Assembly: GCF_000236905.1 (NCBI RefSeq)
Contig: NC_016523.1
Span: forward strand, 124,001 to 188,000
DNA: 64,000 bases
Source: Tetrapisispora phaffii CBS 4417
Taxonomy: Eukaryota > Ascomycota > Saccharomycetes > Saccharomycetales > Saccharomycetaceae
Reading direction: 5' to 3'
The translations under genes were made by a program, and so were the position numbers. Shown one piece after another: positions 27,878-38,898 of this stretch. The notes beneath the pieces were generated by a model. The model was not told the DNA's origin. It saw only the letters and a program-made list of their open reading frames with translations, and searched no databases. How positions within the stretch are numbered: position 1 is the stretch's first letter; each line of letters starts with the position of its first letter.

Positions 27878-29050
27878 TTATAATTTCAATTTCTTAGCTC
27901 CATTGTCGTTTTGAACAGTATTGTTATTCTTTCTTTTTACTAGGTTACACGCTGATAAAATACGTTTATAATCTTCATCAAGCATTAAAAATGATTTTTC
28001 TAGAGCATCTTTCTTTTCTTGATCTTCCATATCCACTAGCGCATCATAATTTTTTATATATAATCTCTTTTTAACTTGTAATCCATAGCTTTTATGTTCT
28101 GTTTTCAGCATCATCATCTCAACTAAACGATTAAATTGTCTTTTCTCTACCTTAAATTTTTGTTGCGTTTCGTCTATCCAAGTTTCATCAATTGGAAATG
28201 CTTCTGGAATTGATTCAAATACTCCTGATTCATACAACGTAGTTAAATCGCAACGATCTCTCAAATCATCAAAACTTTCGTTTGGATCTTCAACGGTAAG
28301 TTCTGCTATGGTGCTATCAGTTAACCAATTGTTGTAAATTGCAGAATATATTTTTGAACCGTGACCTTTGCCTTGATAAGGTGGTAAAACTAAAAATTGT
28401 GAGATCTTGCCTCTGTATTTTAAGTTATCGTTTTCATCAAAATTCTTGCCTCCTTTATATTTCCAATATCTGTAAGTAGTTACATAACCTGCACATTCTT
28501 TCGTATTTTTATTGAATGACCAAACAATTTCCCAATTAGGATCATCTGCTTCTATGTATGAGGCAGCTTCGATATATAGCAATGATAATATTTGAATACG
28601 GAGATGCATCTTTTTTGTTTGTTCATTTCCAAGAGGAACTTTGTACACAACATATTCATCATTTTCAATTTTATATTCACTAATCTTAAACTTATCTGGT
28701 GGCAGAGCATATTCGATTCTCTCTTTTTCGAAAGCACTAATCCACTTTGCCTCATCTTTAATTATAATGTCATCTTTTGGTAAAAACTCCAATAACTTGG
28801 CTTCTATATCATCTGCATCTTCATCTAACTTTTGAGAATATTTAACATTAACAAATGGTTTCAATGTTATTGCATCAAAAACTAAATGGATTGTTAAATC
28901 TTTATAACCAAATATTTGTTCAGAATCACCATATATTGGATAAGTGAATTGCGGTGAGAAAGTCACTGCATTTTCAGTGACTAGCGATACTTTTAAAGCA
29001 CCATTGGAGGAAGATGTCCATACCTCAGGTTTAAAATCATTAATTGACAT
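27878..29050 (-). CDS. HAT1: Type B histone acetyltransferase catalytic subunit
   Basis: Acetylates Lys12 (and Lys5) of newly made histone H4 with Hat2. The 390-residue protein (374 in S. cerevisiae) starts MSINDFKPEVWTSSSNGALK. The N-terminal domain is followed by the GNAT fold with the acetyl-CoA loop LPPYQGKGHGSKIY (about residues 226-239) and LTVEDPNESFDDLRD, which holds the catalytic Glu. A charged C-terminal extension ends in a basic KKLKL. An MCB site lies 125 bp upstream. Placement beside the candidate centromere corresponds to YPL001W. Confidence 0.96.
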   Translation of the reverse strand: MSINDFKPEVWTSSSNGALKVSLVTENAVTFSPQFTYPIYGDSEQIFGYKDLTIHLVFDAITLKPFVNVKYSQKLDEDADDIEAKLLEFLPKDDIIIKDEAKWISAFEKERIEYALPPDKFKISEYKIENDEYVVYKVPLGNEQTKKMHLRIQILSLLYIEAASYIEADDPNWEIVWSFNKNTKECAGYVTTYRYWKYKGGKNFDENDNLKYRGKISQFLVLPPYQGKGHGSKIYSAIYNNWLTDSTIAELTVEDPNESFDDLRDRCDLTTLYESGVFESIPEAFPIDETWIDETQQKFKVEKRQFNRLVEMMMLKTEHKSYGLQVKKRLYIKNYDALVDMEDQEKKDALEKSFLMLDEDYKRILSACNLVKRKNNNTVQNDNGAKKLKL

Positions 29051-29532
29051 AACTGAGATATTAAAAGTAACCTTGCTAATTTGTATATTGGTTTTTCTGA
29101 ATAGTTACTTTCCAATCTTAGCTGAGTAACCATATTAATTCTTTTATAAAGTATATTTAATATGAAATACTTTTACGCGTTTTATATAATTCTAATGAAG
29201 CCGTCCATTTAACGCATCCGCGATACTGTAATGTAAAAGAACCAGAATTTGCTATTTCAGACGAAAATAGAATGTATATAATTGGCACTGATTATAATCA
29301 TATATTTAATAAATTAAACTAAGGTGTAATAAATTTATTGAATGTTGACTAGCAAAGTATCCCAATAAGGATACTTTGTATACTTTCGATTAAGTTCCTC
29401 GATTAAAGACAATTAGTTCAATAACGATACCTGTCTAGGCAGGGTATATATTGCAAATATTGAATATTTAGTTTTTGGTATTGAAGTACTATTTTACCTT
29501 TAATATTATTTACAGGATGCAAAGTTAAATAG
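29051..29532. other. Spacer HAT1 upstream / DEG1 downstream
   Basis: Contains the MCB site at 29175-29180. A perfect inverted repeat, AAGTATCC...GGATACTT (29354-29361 and 29367-29374), lies in the middle. No gene seen, and no centromere elements. Confidence 0.55.
29175..29180. promoter_or_regulatory. MCB (MBF site) upstream of HAT1
   Basis: ACGCGT, 125 bp before the HAT1 ATG. MBF drives G1/S genes, and HAT1 acts on newly synthesised histones, so the placement is sensible. A single 6-mer is weak evidence by itself. Confidence 0.5.
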
Positions 29533-30837
29533 TTATTCTAAGTGTTTTTTTCTATAGTTCTCATTGATCTCTTCAAATGATCGCATAGTTAGTCTGTCTT
29601 CTATTTTAGAATAAATGCTTGTGAAATTGCCATGTCCGTCTCCCGTACAAATTCGAGTTTTGTTAGAAGTATTATTATCAACTTCTTTCAGTTCCTCCAA
29701 AAAGATAGACGCGATAGTCGCTTTTATTTGTAATTGATAATCTATTGCTTCGAGACTTTTTCTAAATTTAATTGCTTTATAGTCATTTATATTGCTTTTA
29801 ATCCATTTCATATCCGAATAATTACAATCGTAAAGAACTAATGGAAAATCTGCTGCCATGTCATAAATTGGCTTTCTAGGATATTTATTTACATCTAGGA
29901 GATCCTTTACTATCGATGAAGGTTCCAATTTCTGGCCAACTAAGAATAAAATTGCAACCATATACCTTACTTGATGCCACAAAAATGCTGATGCTATTAT
30001 ATCAAAACAATATATATCTTCTTTAACCTTCGATATATCAAAGCTAAAGATTGTCCTTTCATAATTTTTAATTTGTTTTGAGCCATCCAACTTACAGAAA
30101 TTCCTGAAATCGTTTTCTCCCTCAAAATGTTTAGCTGCTTCTCTCATTAATGTAATATCTAGGTTATCCAACTTAAAGAAATACTTATAATGACGAGAAA
30201 TACAATTGAACCTTGCATCAAAATCTTTCGGTGGATTTAAACAAACGGCTGTAATTCGAATGGCAGGAGGTAATATTTGATTAAGAATAGCAGTATAGTT
30301 AATTTCCTTGTGATCAAAATTTGCATCAACTTGTTCTGCTGGTGGTAATTCAGATCTCATATCAAGAGATATAATTTGATTAAGAGCACTTACTCCTTTA
30401 TCTGTCCTGCCACAACGACTAAATTTAAAATCTTTCGGATTCATTGAAGGGATAAACTTACATTTTTTCATTGCTTCTAGAAGTATACCCTCTATAGTAG
30501 GCAGCGGTGTCTTATCTTTTTGTAGCGCAAGACCATTATAATCCCAGCCAAGGTAACAGAACTTTAAAGCAACATGTCTTTTGTGATACTTTTCGAAGTT
30601 AAATTCTTTAGGATGCTTTTTCCTTTGTATAGTTAAATTATCTTTTTTTATATCTGAATTTTGGCTATGATATTCTGCAGTTATATTGCTATTTGATAAT
30701 GTCTCCAAAGCTTGCAGTCTATCAATCAGTTGTTGTTTCGTCCAGTTTTCATACTTGTTCCCAATTTTAACGATATCACTTTTTGAAGCGTTTGGCACAA
30801 TATGTCTTAATATATTCGTAACATATTTCCAGTTCAT
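29533..30837 (-). CDS. DEG1: tRNA pseudouridine synthase, positions 38/39
   Basis: Also called PUS3; isomerises U38 and U39 in the anticodon stem of many tRNAs. At 434 residues it is near the 442 of S. cerevisiae. The TruA-type fold is seen as LKFCYLGWDYNGLALQ, the catalytic motif RCGRTDKGVSALNQ (Asp146), FDARFNCISRHYKYFF and FLWHQVRYMVAILFLVG. The N-terminal ~80 residues are variable and charged. It is divergent from SPB4 with 347 bp between, the same pair as YFL001W/YFL002C. Confidence 0.96.
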   Translation of the reverse strand: MNWKYVTNILRHIVPNASKSDIVKIGNKYENWTKQQLIDRLQALETLSNSNITAEYHSQNSDIKKDNLTIQRKKHPKEFNFEKYHKRHVALKFCYLGWDYNGLALQKDKTPLPTIEGILLEAMKKCKFIPSMNPKDFKFSRCGRTDKGVSALNQIISLDMRSELPPAEQVDANFDHKEINYTAILNQILPPAIRITAVCLNPPKDFDARFNCISRHYKYFFKLDNLDITLMREAAKHFEGENDFRNFCKLDGSKQIKNYERTIFSFDISKVKEDIYCFDIIASAFLWHQVRYMVAILFLVGQKLEPSSIVKDLLDVNKYPRKPIYDMAADFPLVLYDCNYSDMKWIKSNINDYKAIKFRKSLEAIDYQLQIKATIASIFLEELKEVDNNTSNKTRICTGDGHGNFTSIYSKIEDRLTMRSFEEINENYRKKHLE

Positions 30838-31184
30838 TATGATTTTTAAATCAACTAAATTGTTATTAAAGTATCATTTGCCCTTTTTGATACCTTTAAT
30901 ATAACAGTTTATAAATAATGCTTTCAATAAAACTACTCTAAGTAATTGGAAAATTAGTTACTATCATTTTTTAAATTCTTATTGCGATACCTAATATTTA
31001 CATTTTTTTTTTTAAAAAAATTTCTTTTCAAATAATTATATTGCATCTCATCTCACATCATCGATATAATAATTTTGATATTTCTTAATACTTCATTTAA
31101 TGTTTTAGATACAACTACATGATTTATAAAATTAAAGACAGCGAGCACTGATATAGATATTTAATACACAGTGAAAGTAACACA
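30838..31184. promoter_or_regulatory. Divergent promoter DEG1 / SPB4
   Basis: A poly-T/A block near 31006-31023 includes an RRPE-like AAAAAAATTTC. A PAC-like CTCATCTCA lies at 31047-31055. Both are marks of ribosome-biogenesis promoters, which would suit SPB4, but neither is a full consensus. Confidence 0.5.
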
Positions 31185-33002
31185 ATGTCTAAATCATTAT
31201 TGTGGGATAATTTGGATTACCAACTACAGCCATGGATCAGAACCGCTGTCGATGTTATGGGATTCGATGAAATGACGCCCGTACAGGCATCTACTATCCC
31301 ACTCTTTGCCAGAAATAAGGATGTAGTCGTCGATTCTATAACTGGGTCTGGTAAGACGGTGTCATTTGTTATACCAATACTAGAAAAGATAATTATTGAA
31401 GAAGCAAATTCTAGCAAATTAAAGAAAGGGCATTTTCATTCTTTGATAATTTCACCAACCAGAGAATTAGCCAAACAAATACAGTCTGTTATCGAATCTT
31501 TTTTGACTCATTATCCTGAAGATTTATATCCGATTAAGTCACAACTTATTGTTGGTACGAATACTAATACCGTTAGAGATAATGTAAGTGAATTCCTTGA
31601 CAATAGACCTCAAATATTAGTTGGAACGCCAGGTAGAATTTTTGAGTTTTTGAAATCATCTGGAATTAAAAGCAAATCGTGTAGCATGGTTATTTTAGAT
31701 GAAGCGGATAGATTATTGGATGTAAGTTTTCTCAAAGATATAGAGAATATTATGCAAATATTGCCAAAACAAAGAAGGACTGGGTTATTTTCTGCAACAA
31801 TTAATAGTGCAGGGTCCAATATTTTCAAAATTGGGTTGAGAAACCCCGTCAAGGTTACTGTGAATTCAAAAATTTTAGCACCAGTAACATTGAGTTTGAA
31901 TTATGCTATAACCGAGCCTGAAAAAAAATTTCAATTATTCTTGAGTGTGCTGAATAATTATAAATTTAAAAAGTGTATCGCATATTTTCCAACATGTATA
32001 TCCGTTCAATATTATTATTCATTTATTCAACATTTGGTCGAGAAGAAGATTGTAAATGAAGATCTTCAAATATTCTCTCTTCATGGTAAACTTCAAACTA
32101 GTTCAAGAATGAAAACGTTAGAGACATTCACTGAAACTTTGAGTAATGCTGTTTTGATAACCACTGATGTTGCTGCAAGAGGTATTGACATCCCTGATGT
32201 TGATTTAGTAATCCAACTAGATCCGCCTACCGATGCGGATATATTTTTACACAGATGCGGAAGAACAGGTAGGGCAAACAAGATAGGTAAGGCCATTACA
32301 TTCTTGAACAAAGGTAGAGAGGAAGATTATGTTTCATTTATGGAAGTCAAAAATGTGAAGTTGGAATTGATTGAACTAGATGTGCAAGGTATTCCTGAAG
32401 ATTTTAATAAAATATTTATGGACTGGATATTGGAAGATCGAGCTAGGTTTGATCATGCGTTGAGATCATATGTTGCATATATTCGACATTATTCGAATCA
32501 TTCTGCTTCCTCAATTTTTCGGTTTCAATCATTTGACTTTGTAGGGTTATGCAGAATGTATGGCCTCTTCAGAATGCCAAGAATGCCTGAGATTACCAAA
32601 AATTTTAAGGATGACGTAGAAAATCCTAAAGTATTCAGTAACGGTTGGTTAATTGATCCTCCAATTGATTTAGATTTGTTTAAATATTCAGATAGTAAGC
32701 AGGAAAAGAAAAGGCTGGCTGAACTTAAAGCAATTAAAGATGTTCATGATAAGAAACGTTTAAAATTCCTATTGAAGAAAAAAAATGAATCATGGTCAAA
32801 CAAAACAGAGACAAAGGAATCTAAACTGGAAAGAAGAGCTAAAATGGAGATAAAGAGGAAGGCCATTGAAGCTGAGCTAGCTAAAAATGACTCGGAAAAT
32901 AGTGATGAAGAAATTGAAGATTGGAAGCAAGTTGTTTTACAAAGAAAGAAAAAACAAAAAAGTTCAGCTAGTGGTATGCAAGGTAGTTTTGATGATTTAT
33001 AG
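31185..33002 (+). CDS. SPB4: DEAD-box RNA helicase of 60S ribosome biogenesis
   Basis: Nucleolar helicase needed for 27S pre-rRNA processing. At 605 residues it equals the yeast length (606). The motifs are in order: Q-motif [10 protein letters not shown], Walker A TGSGKT, PTRELA, TPGR, DEAD (LDEADRLLD), SAT, and the C-lobe [10 protein letters not shown] and HRCGRTGRA. The Spb4-specific C-terminal extension ([20 protein letters not shown], then a Lys-rich coiled tail ending GSFDDL) is present. Converges on ULA1 with 66 bp between stops. Confidence 0.98.
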   Translation: MSKSLLWDNLDYQLQPWIRTAVDVMGFDEMTPVQASTIPLFARNKDVVVDSITGSGKTVSFVIPILEKIIIEEANSSKLKKGHFHSLIISPTRELAKQIQSVIESFLTHYPEDLYPIKSQLIVGTNTNTVRDNVSEFLDNRPQILVGTPGRIFEFLKSSGIKSKSCSMVILDEADRLLDVSFLKDIENIMQILPKQRRTGLFSATINSAGSNIFKIGLRNPVKVTVNSKILAPVTLSLNYAITEPEKKFQLFLSVLNNYKFKKCIAYFPTCISVQYYYSFIQHLVEKKIVNEDLQIFSLHGKLQTSSRMKTLETFTETLSNAVLITTDVAARGIDIPDVDLVIQLDPPTDADIFLHRCGRTGRANKIGKAITFLNKGREEDYVSFMEVKNVKLELIELDVQGIPEDFNKIFMDWILEDRARFDHALRSYVAYIRHYSNHSASSIFRFQSFDFVGLCRMYGLFRMPRMPEITKNFKDDVENPKVFSNGWLIDPPIDLDLFKYSDSKQEKKRLAELKAIKDVHDKKRLKFLLKKKNESWSNKTETKESKLERRAKMEIKRKAIEAELAKNDSENSDEEIEDWKQVVLQRKKKQKSSASGMQGSFDDL

Positions 33003-33068
33003 AAATTACATGATTGTAAACTATATGTATACTATTATTATTAATGCATATGCAAGTCATAAGATTTG

Positions 33069-34442
33069 TTATATTTTGTAAATTTCAATATTATTATTTA
33101 ACCCATCATATACTATTGTGTTATCGATTGGTTCAAACTGATGGGTTATTAATTTAATTGTCTCTTGAGCTACGATTCCTGCAATTATAGACGTTGTAGG
33201 GTATGAATTTAAGTTGAAACCTTTCAAACTGGATACCTTTGAGGTAGCATTTTTATAATATTGGTCCCCTATGAGTTCTTTTAATATTAGAGTAGGATAT
33301 GAAGTATTAAGTTCAATCATTTTTGTAAAATTCGATTCTGAAACAAATGTATCCGTTTGTGTTATATTTGATGCAAAATCATCGATAAAGTCATCTGGGA
33401 TTTCATGTGTTATGTTTTTTACATAATTATTAAAGTTTTCTGAATCTCTTTTTGATCTTTTGTCGTAGATGGTTTTTATATCATTGTAAAGTCTATTATC
33501 TGATTCCATATCTGGCAATGTCCCTGATAGTGGCATATCATGTTCAGATTCTGGTGAGATGCAATATGAGTAAAATAGTTTTTGTATAGTTAAACCGTAT
33601 TGATTAATTGGATCGAATAAATCAATAGGATTTATTTCTTCAATGAGATTCATTTGTTCAATGAAATGTGTTTCAAAAGTCTTATTACGTAGAGCTAAAT
33701 GAGCAAACCTCTTTGCCTCTAGATAATTCATATCAGTATTCGAAACTATTTTAGAGATTGGTTTAAATTTCGATAAATGATCTTTTAATTGATTTAACGG
33801 TATATCATTTAATTCAATTTTTTTTGAATTCGACAAATCATATAATGCCTTATATAATATAATAACATATGGCAATTGTGATAATTCTATTATGTTTAAA
33901 TCTATTGAATCCATATAATTTTTCAATTCTAACCAATTTTCGTCATATAGCTTTAAATCATACTTCATAAACTCCAAATTTTTATTTATAATAAAATGTG
34001 GTTCATTAACTTTTAAATGCAAATAACCATATAAACCTTTTGAATAACATGATAAAATTGGTTGATTTAATTTGATATTATTAAAAAAATTTAAAGTTTT
34101 AATTTCAATAAGATCAATCAGTATAATTACATTATAATTTTCTAAATTTAGTTCATTAATATTATCAACTAACAATTCATTCACCGAATTTCCGTTACCA
34201 TTATTTTTATTATTCTCATAATGATAATCGAAGAATCCAATTTTAATATCGTCATCAGCCGTATTTGTGTTATTAACTTTAATTAAATCTATATTATTAA
34301 TACCTAGCTGTAATAAATTTTTTAAGTATTCTTGAACACAAATAGTTTGAGTATTATTTGTAATAATGCAAATGTTTGAAGACTCTAATAGTAATTGGCC
34401 TTTTGATCCCCACAACCTAATTTGCCTATCAAATTTCTCCAT
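33069..34442 (-). CDS. ULA1: Rub1 (NEDD8) activating enzyme subunit
   Basis: Partners Uba3 to activate the ubiquitin-like Rub1 for cullin modification. At 457 residues it is near the 462 of S. cerevisiae. It begins EKFDRQIRLWGSKGQLLLESS, the E1-like adenylation fold signature. It lacks a catalytic Cys domain, as expected for this half of the heterodimer, and the C-terminal QETIKLITHQFEPIDN matches the family. It corresponds to YPL003W; SNF8, its S. cerevisiae neighbour, is absent from this place. Confidence 0.94.
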   Translation of the reverse strand: MEKFDRQIRLWGSKGQLLLESSNICIITNNTQTICVQEYLKNLLQLGINNIDLIKVNNTNTADDDIKIGFFDYHYENNKNNGNGNSVNELLVDNINELNLENYNVIILIDLIEIKTLNFFNNIKLNQPILSCYSKGLYGYLHLKVNEPHFIINKNLEFMKYDLKLYDENWLELKNYMDSIDLNIIELSQLPYVIILYKALYDLSNSKKIELNDIPLNQLKDHLSKFKPISKIVSNTDMNYLEAKRFAHLALRNKTFETHFIEQMNLIEEINPIDLFDPINQYGLTIQKLFYSYCISPESEHDMPLSGTLPDMESDNRLYNDIKTIYDKRSKRDSENFNNYVKNITHEIPDDFIDDFASNITQTDTFVSESNFTKMIELNTSYPTLILKELIGDQYYKNATSKVSSLKGFNLNSYPTTSIIAGIVAQETIKLITHQFEPIDNTIVYDGLNNNIEIYKI

Positions 34443-36511
34443 CTTTATAATTTAGAGTACTCCATAAGATGTCACAGGACAATTCTCTTGTAATGAGAGT
34501 TCAAGAAGGAAAAACCTAACACCATTGTCTGTTAATAAATGCGCTCTGTTAATTTATTTTATATTACATTATATCATATCATAGTTTTCTCATCAGTTTA
34601 CTGTTTTCAATTCCTCCTGAAACAAAAGAAGTTTTTCCCTGTAGTGTGTTTGTCCGCACGGCCGTATTTTTTCCTTTCCGAAACCACAAGTGCGTATGTA
34701 CTATATAGTTCTTTAAGTCGGGCACAGCGGTTACAAGTACAATTACAAGCAAGACACAGGGATTGATTTTTAAAGGCACGAATGGATTCGAGATAAATCA
34801 TGGATAAATAGCTAGTCCAAGAACTGCCTAAGCAAACAATAAATTTAATTATATGAAAAGTTACGGTCATCTGATCTTTAATAATGAGTTATTAATGACT
34901 AACCTGTTTCGATTTCTCGTATCGACGAGGGAAATAAGAAATGAGAAATGTGGGTGAGAGAGAAAGATAACGAATGATGTAAAGCTGCATCCATCCACAA
35001 ACACGTGAGAAAACAATGACTACATAACACGTCAATGATTTAAATTAGTAAAACACGTTGCACCGACTGCCGATCGACAAGTAAAAGAAGAGTAAATAGG
35101 CTATCAACGTATGAGATTCTAGTTAAGACAGACGGCCCCAAAATCAGAAGGAGGGGTGCGTCTAGATCTTGGATCTGGCGATCTAATTTGGTGTATTGTA
35201 CTGTACTGCAACTGTAGTATGGCTACAAATTCGAAAGTTCATATCTTTGCACAAAGTGATTAGTTGATCTGCTCGATTAAAGAAAATAAACATGAATTGT
35301 ACATGGAAACACACCACACATCAACTGAAGTAATATGAACATAGTCGTGACGCGTTAATTATCGATACAAAAATCGCACACGAGAAATTATTTATATTTC
35401 CTAATTTAGATCCACTGTCGTCACATATAAGAAAACAGAGAAGAAAAACTTGGAAAAACAGAAAATGTTAATTTACCCCTCGTCACTCCCCACTATATTT
35501 CCCCGCCCCTTGCTATTTCTTTTAGTAATGATTAGATCTCCTAATTAAGAAATAGCATTAAATACATGATCTAAATGTTACTGTATGGTTTCGTAATAAT
35601 TTATATATCCTCAAAAAGCTATTTTTCTCAACACCCTTTCAGGCATCTGAGTACTAATTTTTCTGTGCAAAACCGCAAAATACAAGAGCTAATTGTTTGC
35701 AACTCCATACATGCTTACTAACCACAAGCAACAAATGGATCTTTTATTCCTCTCGCTCCCCTTCCTAGAACAAATATCGTTATGTTGCACATTATTCATA
35801 CATATATGTAGTACTCATTGGGATTATAAAATAGTTTACTATTACAAACGTTTACTTATTTGTCAAACCTGTAGACGCGCAACAAGTATTTTATATGTTA
35901 TTGTATCCTCATATCCTTAGAGTGAAAAGCTTTTAAAGAATTTTAAACGTAGACCTTAAAAGGACACCAGTCTTTAATTTTTCAGTTCATTTAGCACGCA
36001 CTCCACTCCCTGTTAGCTCCAAGTAGTCATTATTACAGGTTTAACATGTCCAATTTTCTGTTGTTCATGTTTTTTAAGAATTTTCTTCTGAGTATGTTAA
36101 CTGATTCTTAAGCTAAACTTCAATTATTTAAATCTCCCAAACACACAGTCTATATTGATCCGCTAATAGTGGTTTCCTTTAGAGTAAACGCGGCAATTAT
36201 CATAAATTTACAATGATTAATTTTTATTCACCATTTTTTTTTTTTTCTATTTCTTACGTAGTACACATTTTTCATTATATTTTATTTCTATATATATACA
36301 CATATATAAACGCGGAACTTATTTATATTAAGTGTACTTCACATACATATACATACATATACATACATACATACATACATATATATATGATTTATTTTTA
36401 ATACCTATTATATCTATTACAGTTTACACTTATAGTTGAAATATAAAACTAGCGAAATCAATAAGAAGCCCCCCAAAAAAAGTCACATATATACATAAAC
36501 GTTATTATACT
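34443..36511. other. Long divergent spacer ULA1 / CIP1-like gene
   Basis: About 2.1 kb with no believable gene. Seen: an MCB ACGCGT at 35350-35355, a CACGTG at 35002-35007, a C-rich patch near 35476-35513, and simple ACAT repeats at 36340-36385. This would be a large regulatory region, probably of the cell-cycle gene to its right. An isolated TTTCCGAAA at 34675 is discussed under rejected items. Confidence 0.6.
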
Positions 36512-37540
36512 ATGCAAAATCCTATCCCTTTGAAACCAGAAAATAAATTACTAAATCTATCCATCGATACTAATTCTGCTGCTCCTAATAAGAACAAACA
36601 GTATTTAAAAGATATTACAGATATGGATGGTGATGACATGGATGTAGATATTGATGTTACTGGTATTAAAACACCATTGAATTTTTTTAAACAGCCAAAT
36701 TTTTCAATTAATCATTTCAATGAAAATAATTCTTCGTCTATTACTCCATGTAGCACACCATTAAATTCAACAACAACAACGACAAATTTCTACAAATCAA
36801 ATCAAAATCAAAATAGTAATATGTCTTTAGCAAGTACAGTATCTGATTATCCAAACTATAATGGTAAACAAGATAAAACAAAACAACAATTTATTATAAA
36901 TTCGTCAAAGTATTTTAATATTGAATTTACTAAATTACTATTAGAAATTTATTCAGATTTTGCAAGCGATCCATTAGTAACTCCATTCGATTATTCAAAT
37001 CCACCATCTGGCGTATTAAATAGAGTGGCAAAGATTTCAGTTGAAGAGAGCAAAAAAAAGAATATAGAAATTGGTGTTGATACAAATAATTGGTTATTAA
37101 CATTAATTAGATTTAAATTACAACAAGAAATTAAAAACGAATTTGCAAACTCAAGAGCGAATTCAGTTACTTCGGTTTCTTCTAGCATACCAACAAATTT
37201 ACAAACAAACTTCAATGATCTAATAAGTAATTATGCAAACAATATTAACAACACTAATTCAACATGTAATAATAATATCAACAATACACCTATTGCTTCA
37301 GGAATATTACAACCAGCTGCATTCGATTATTTTTCAAGACCTATAAGTACACAAGATATAATATCAAATAACTGTGGAAATACACTATCAAGAGGTCCAT
37401 TAACTCCAGTTAGTGGATTGCCACCAAATTTAGCTCAATTAACTAGACCAAGAAGTAATTCTTCACAAACATTCGCTCATTTACCGTCACTTTCAAGGAC
37501 AGCATCGCACAATTTATTATTACAAAATCAGCAAAGGTAA
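36512..37540 (+). CDS. CIP1: Probable Cip1-type CDK inhibitor homologue
   Basis: Assigned mainly by position: CIP1-MRPS16-RRP12-TAF3-RET3-RQC2 follow here in the order and orientation of YPL014W-YPL009C. The 342-residue protein is Asn/Ser-rich and mostly disordered. One conserved-looking folded segment lies at about residues 130-210 (KYFNIEFTKLLLEIYSDFAS, then TNNWLLTLIRFKLQQEI). Several S/T-P sites (ITPCSTP, RGPLTPVSG) suit a CDK-related protein. S. cerevisiae Cip1 (381 aa) binds and inhibits Cln-Cdc28. Sequence recognition alone would be weak, so the call rests on synteny plus composition. Confidence 0.75.
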   Translation: MQNPIPLKPENKLLNLSIDTNSAAPNKNKQYLKDITDMDGDDMDVDIDVTGIKTPLNFFKQPNFSINHFNENNSSSITPCSTPLNSTTTTTNFYKSNQNQNSNMSLASTVSDYPNYNGKQDKTKQQFIINSSKYFNIEFTKLLLEIYSDFASDPLVTPFDYSNPPSGVLNRVAKISVEESKKKNIEIGVDTNNWLLTLIRFKLQQEIKNEFANSRANSVTSVSSSIPTNLQTNFNDLISNYANNINNTNSTCNNNINNTPIASGILQPAAFDYFSRPISTQDIISNNCGNTLSRGPLTPVSGLPPNLAQLTRPRSNSSQTFAHLPSLSRTASHNLLLQNQQR

Positions 37541-37699
37541 GTATGAATAATTATGTAACTAATCTTTAAAATTGTATAATTAAAAATAGTAAATTATAGA
37601 ATAAAGTACGGTATATTTCTTTTTTAAACTTTATCATTTATTTTATATTTACAAGGAAGAATGTATTTACAATGAAATATAATTTACTTATAATGGAAT

Positions 37700-38065
37700 C
37701 TATTCCATAGTTTTTCTCATTGGGATGACAACTTTCCTATCCAAAGCAGCCCTTTTTGACCATTCTGTTCCTAGTATGTTTGACTTAATAAATAATTTTG
37801 TGACGATATCACTTGGTTGTGCACCAACACCAATCCAATATTTTGCCCTATCAAAATCAAGTTCAACATTCTTTAGTTGCACAGCAACATTATCTTTTTG
37901 TTTTGATTTCTTGTTATTTTTCACTGGAATAGGATTGTATACCCCAAGTACCTCTATCGGTTTTGCATCTCTTGCTTTCTTAGAATTTGTCACCACAATG
38001 TTATATATTGGATTATTTGTTCTCCCAAATCTAGCTAATCTAATCCTTACTAAACCGCATGTCAT
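37700..38065 (-). CDS. MRPS16: Mitochondrial ribosomal protein bS16m
   Basis: Small-subunit mitoribosome protein, 121 residues as in S. cerevisiae. It begins [25 protein letters not shown], the bacterial S16 signature, and has [12 protein letters not shown] and [17 protein letters not shown]. The N-terminus itself acts as the mitochondrial signal in this family. Converges with the CIP1-like gene, 159 bp between stops. Confidence 0.96.
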   Translation of the reverse strand: MTCGLVRIRLARFGRTNNPIYNIVVTNSKKARDAKPIEVLGVYNPIPVKNNKKSKQKDNVAVQLKNVELDFDRAKYWIGVGAQPSDIVTKLFIKSNILGTEWSKRAALDRKVVIPMRKTME

Positions 38066-38898
38066 TATGTCTTTTTATAATTGACTGGTGTACTGTGAAA
38101 TTCGATTAAAAAAGTTGTAATAAACTGCTCTATATGACTTAAAAGAATACATCAAATATGACACTTAATTTATGCAATGGATAAATATATAAAGCAGTTC
38201 TATTTGATATCTTCTTTATTACAGGATTTGAGATTTCATATTTTAGAATGGGGTTAAGAAACCAACGTACCAAGTGATAACATGTATTAGAGTGACACTA
38301 ATTTGAACATTTATGGTAATAAATATATAACAGATTAGAATGAGTTTCTGAGAAGATCATTCAACAATATAGAAAAGTAGTTATCTTTAGATAAATTAGG
38401 CAATTATTCGACATTATACTTGCACTTCTCATCTCCTTCTTAGATAATAAATAGAATTTCAGAGAGAAGTGTTATAACATATAAATATTTTGATGTCATT
38501 TATTGTGAGTTGTTTCTATTTCTCATTGAAATTCCTTCTGATTTTATGCATTGTGGTTATCAGTACATATATCTATTCTTAATGGTATTTACTATAGCAA
38601 CGTTAGCTCTTCTATTATAGATTCGTTATAGTAATTCCGTCACATACATAATGTTTACCCGGACTGGAAAATTTCAACTGAAAAAATTTTTAGAGCTCAT
38701 CGCATCTCATCTCATCGCATCTTACTCTTCTTAGTTAATGATTTTGATCAAGCTACCGACTACTTCAATACTTATCAAACAACAATATATTGCTAAAAGA
38801 ACATCATGAGCTTCTGTAAATACTAGATCTTTCTGTAGAAAAACAGCAAAGAACAAGGACTCAAGCTACACAAACTCTGATTAATTTGTGATCAAAAA
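38066..38898. other. Divergent spacer MRPS16 / RRP12
   Basis: 833 bp, AT-rich, no gene seen. The RRP12-proximal part carries the Reb1/RRPE/PAC cluster given separately. Confidence 0.6.
38655..38718. promoter_or_regulatory. Reb1 + RRPE + double PAC promoter of RRP12
   Basis: TTACCCG (Reb1, 38655-38661), TGAAAAAATTTTT (RRPE, 38679-38691) and CTCATCGC twice (PAC, 38696-38703 and 38711-38718), 180-245 bp before the RRP12 ATG. This is the textbook arrangement of the ribosome-biogenesis regulon: Reb1 clears nucleosomes, Stb3 binds RRPE, and Dot6/Tod6 bind PAC. Confidence 0.85.

Noticed and set aside
34675..34683. TTTCCGAAA, a good CDEIII core, in the ULA1-CIP1 spacer
   Set aside because: The upstream 80 bp contains GC-rich pieces (GTCCGCACGGCCG), so there is no CDEII. 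No CDEI lies at the right distance, and gene order places the centromere elsewhere.
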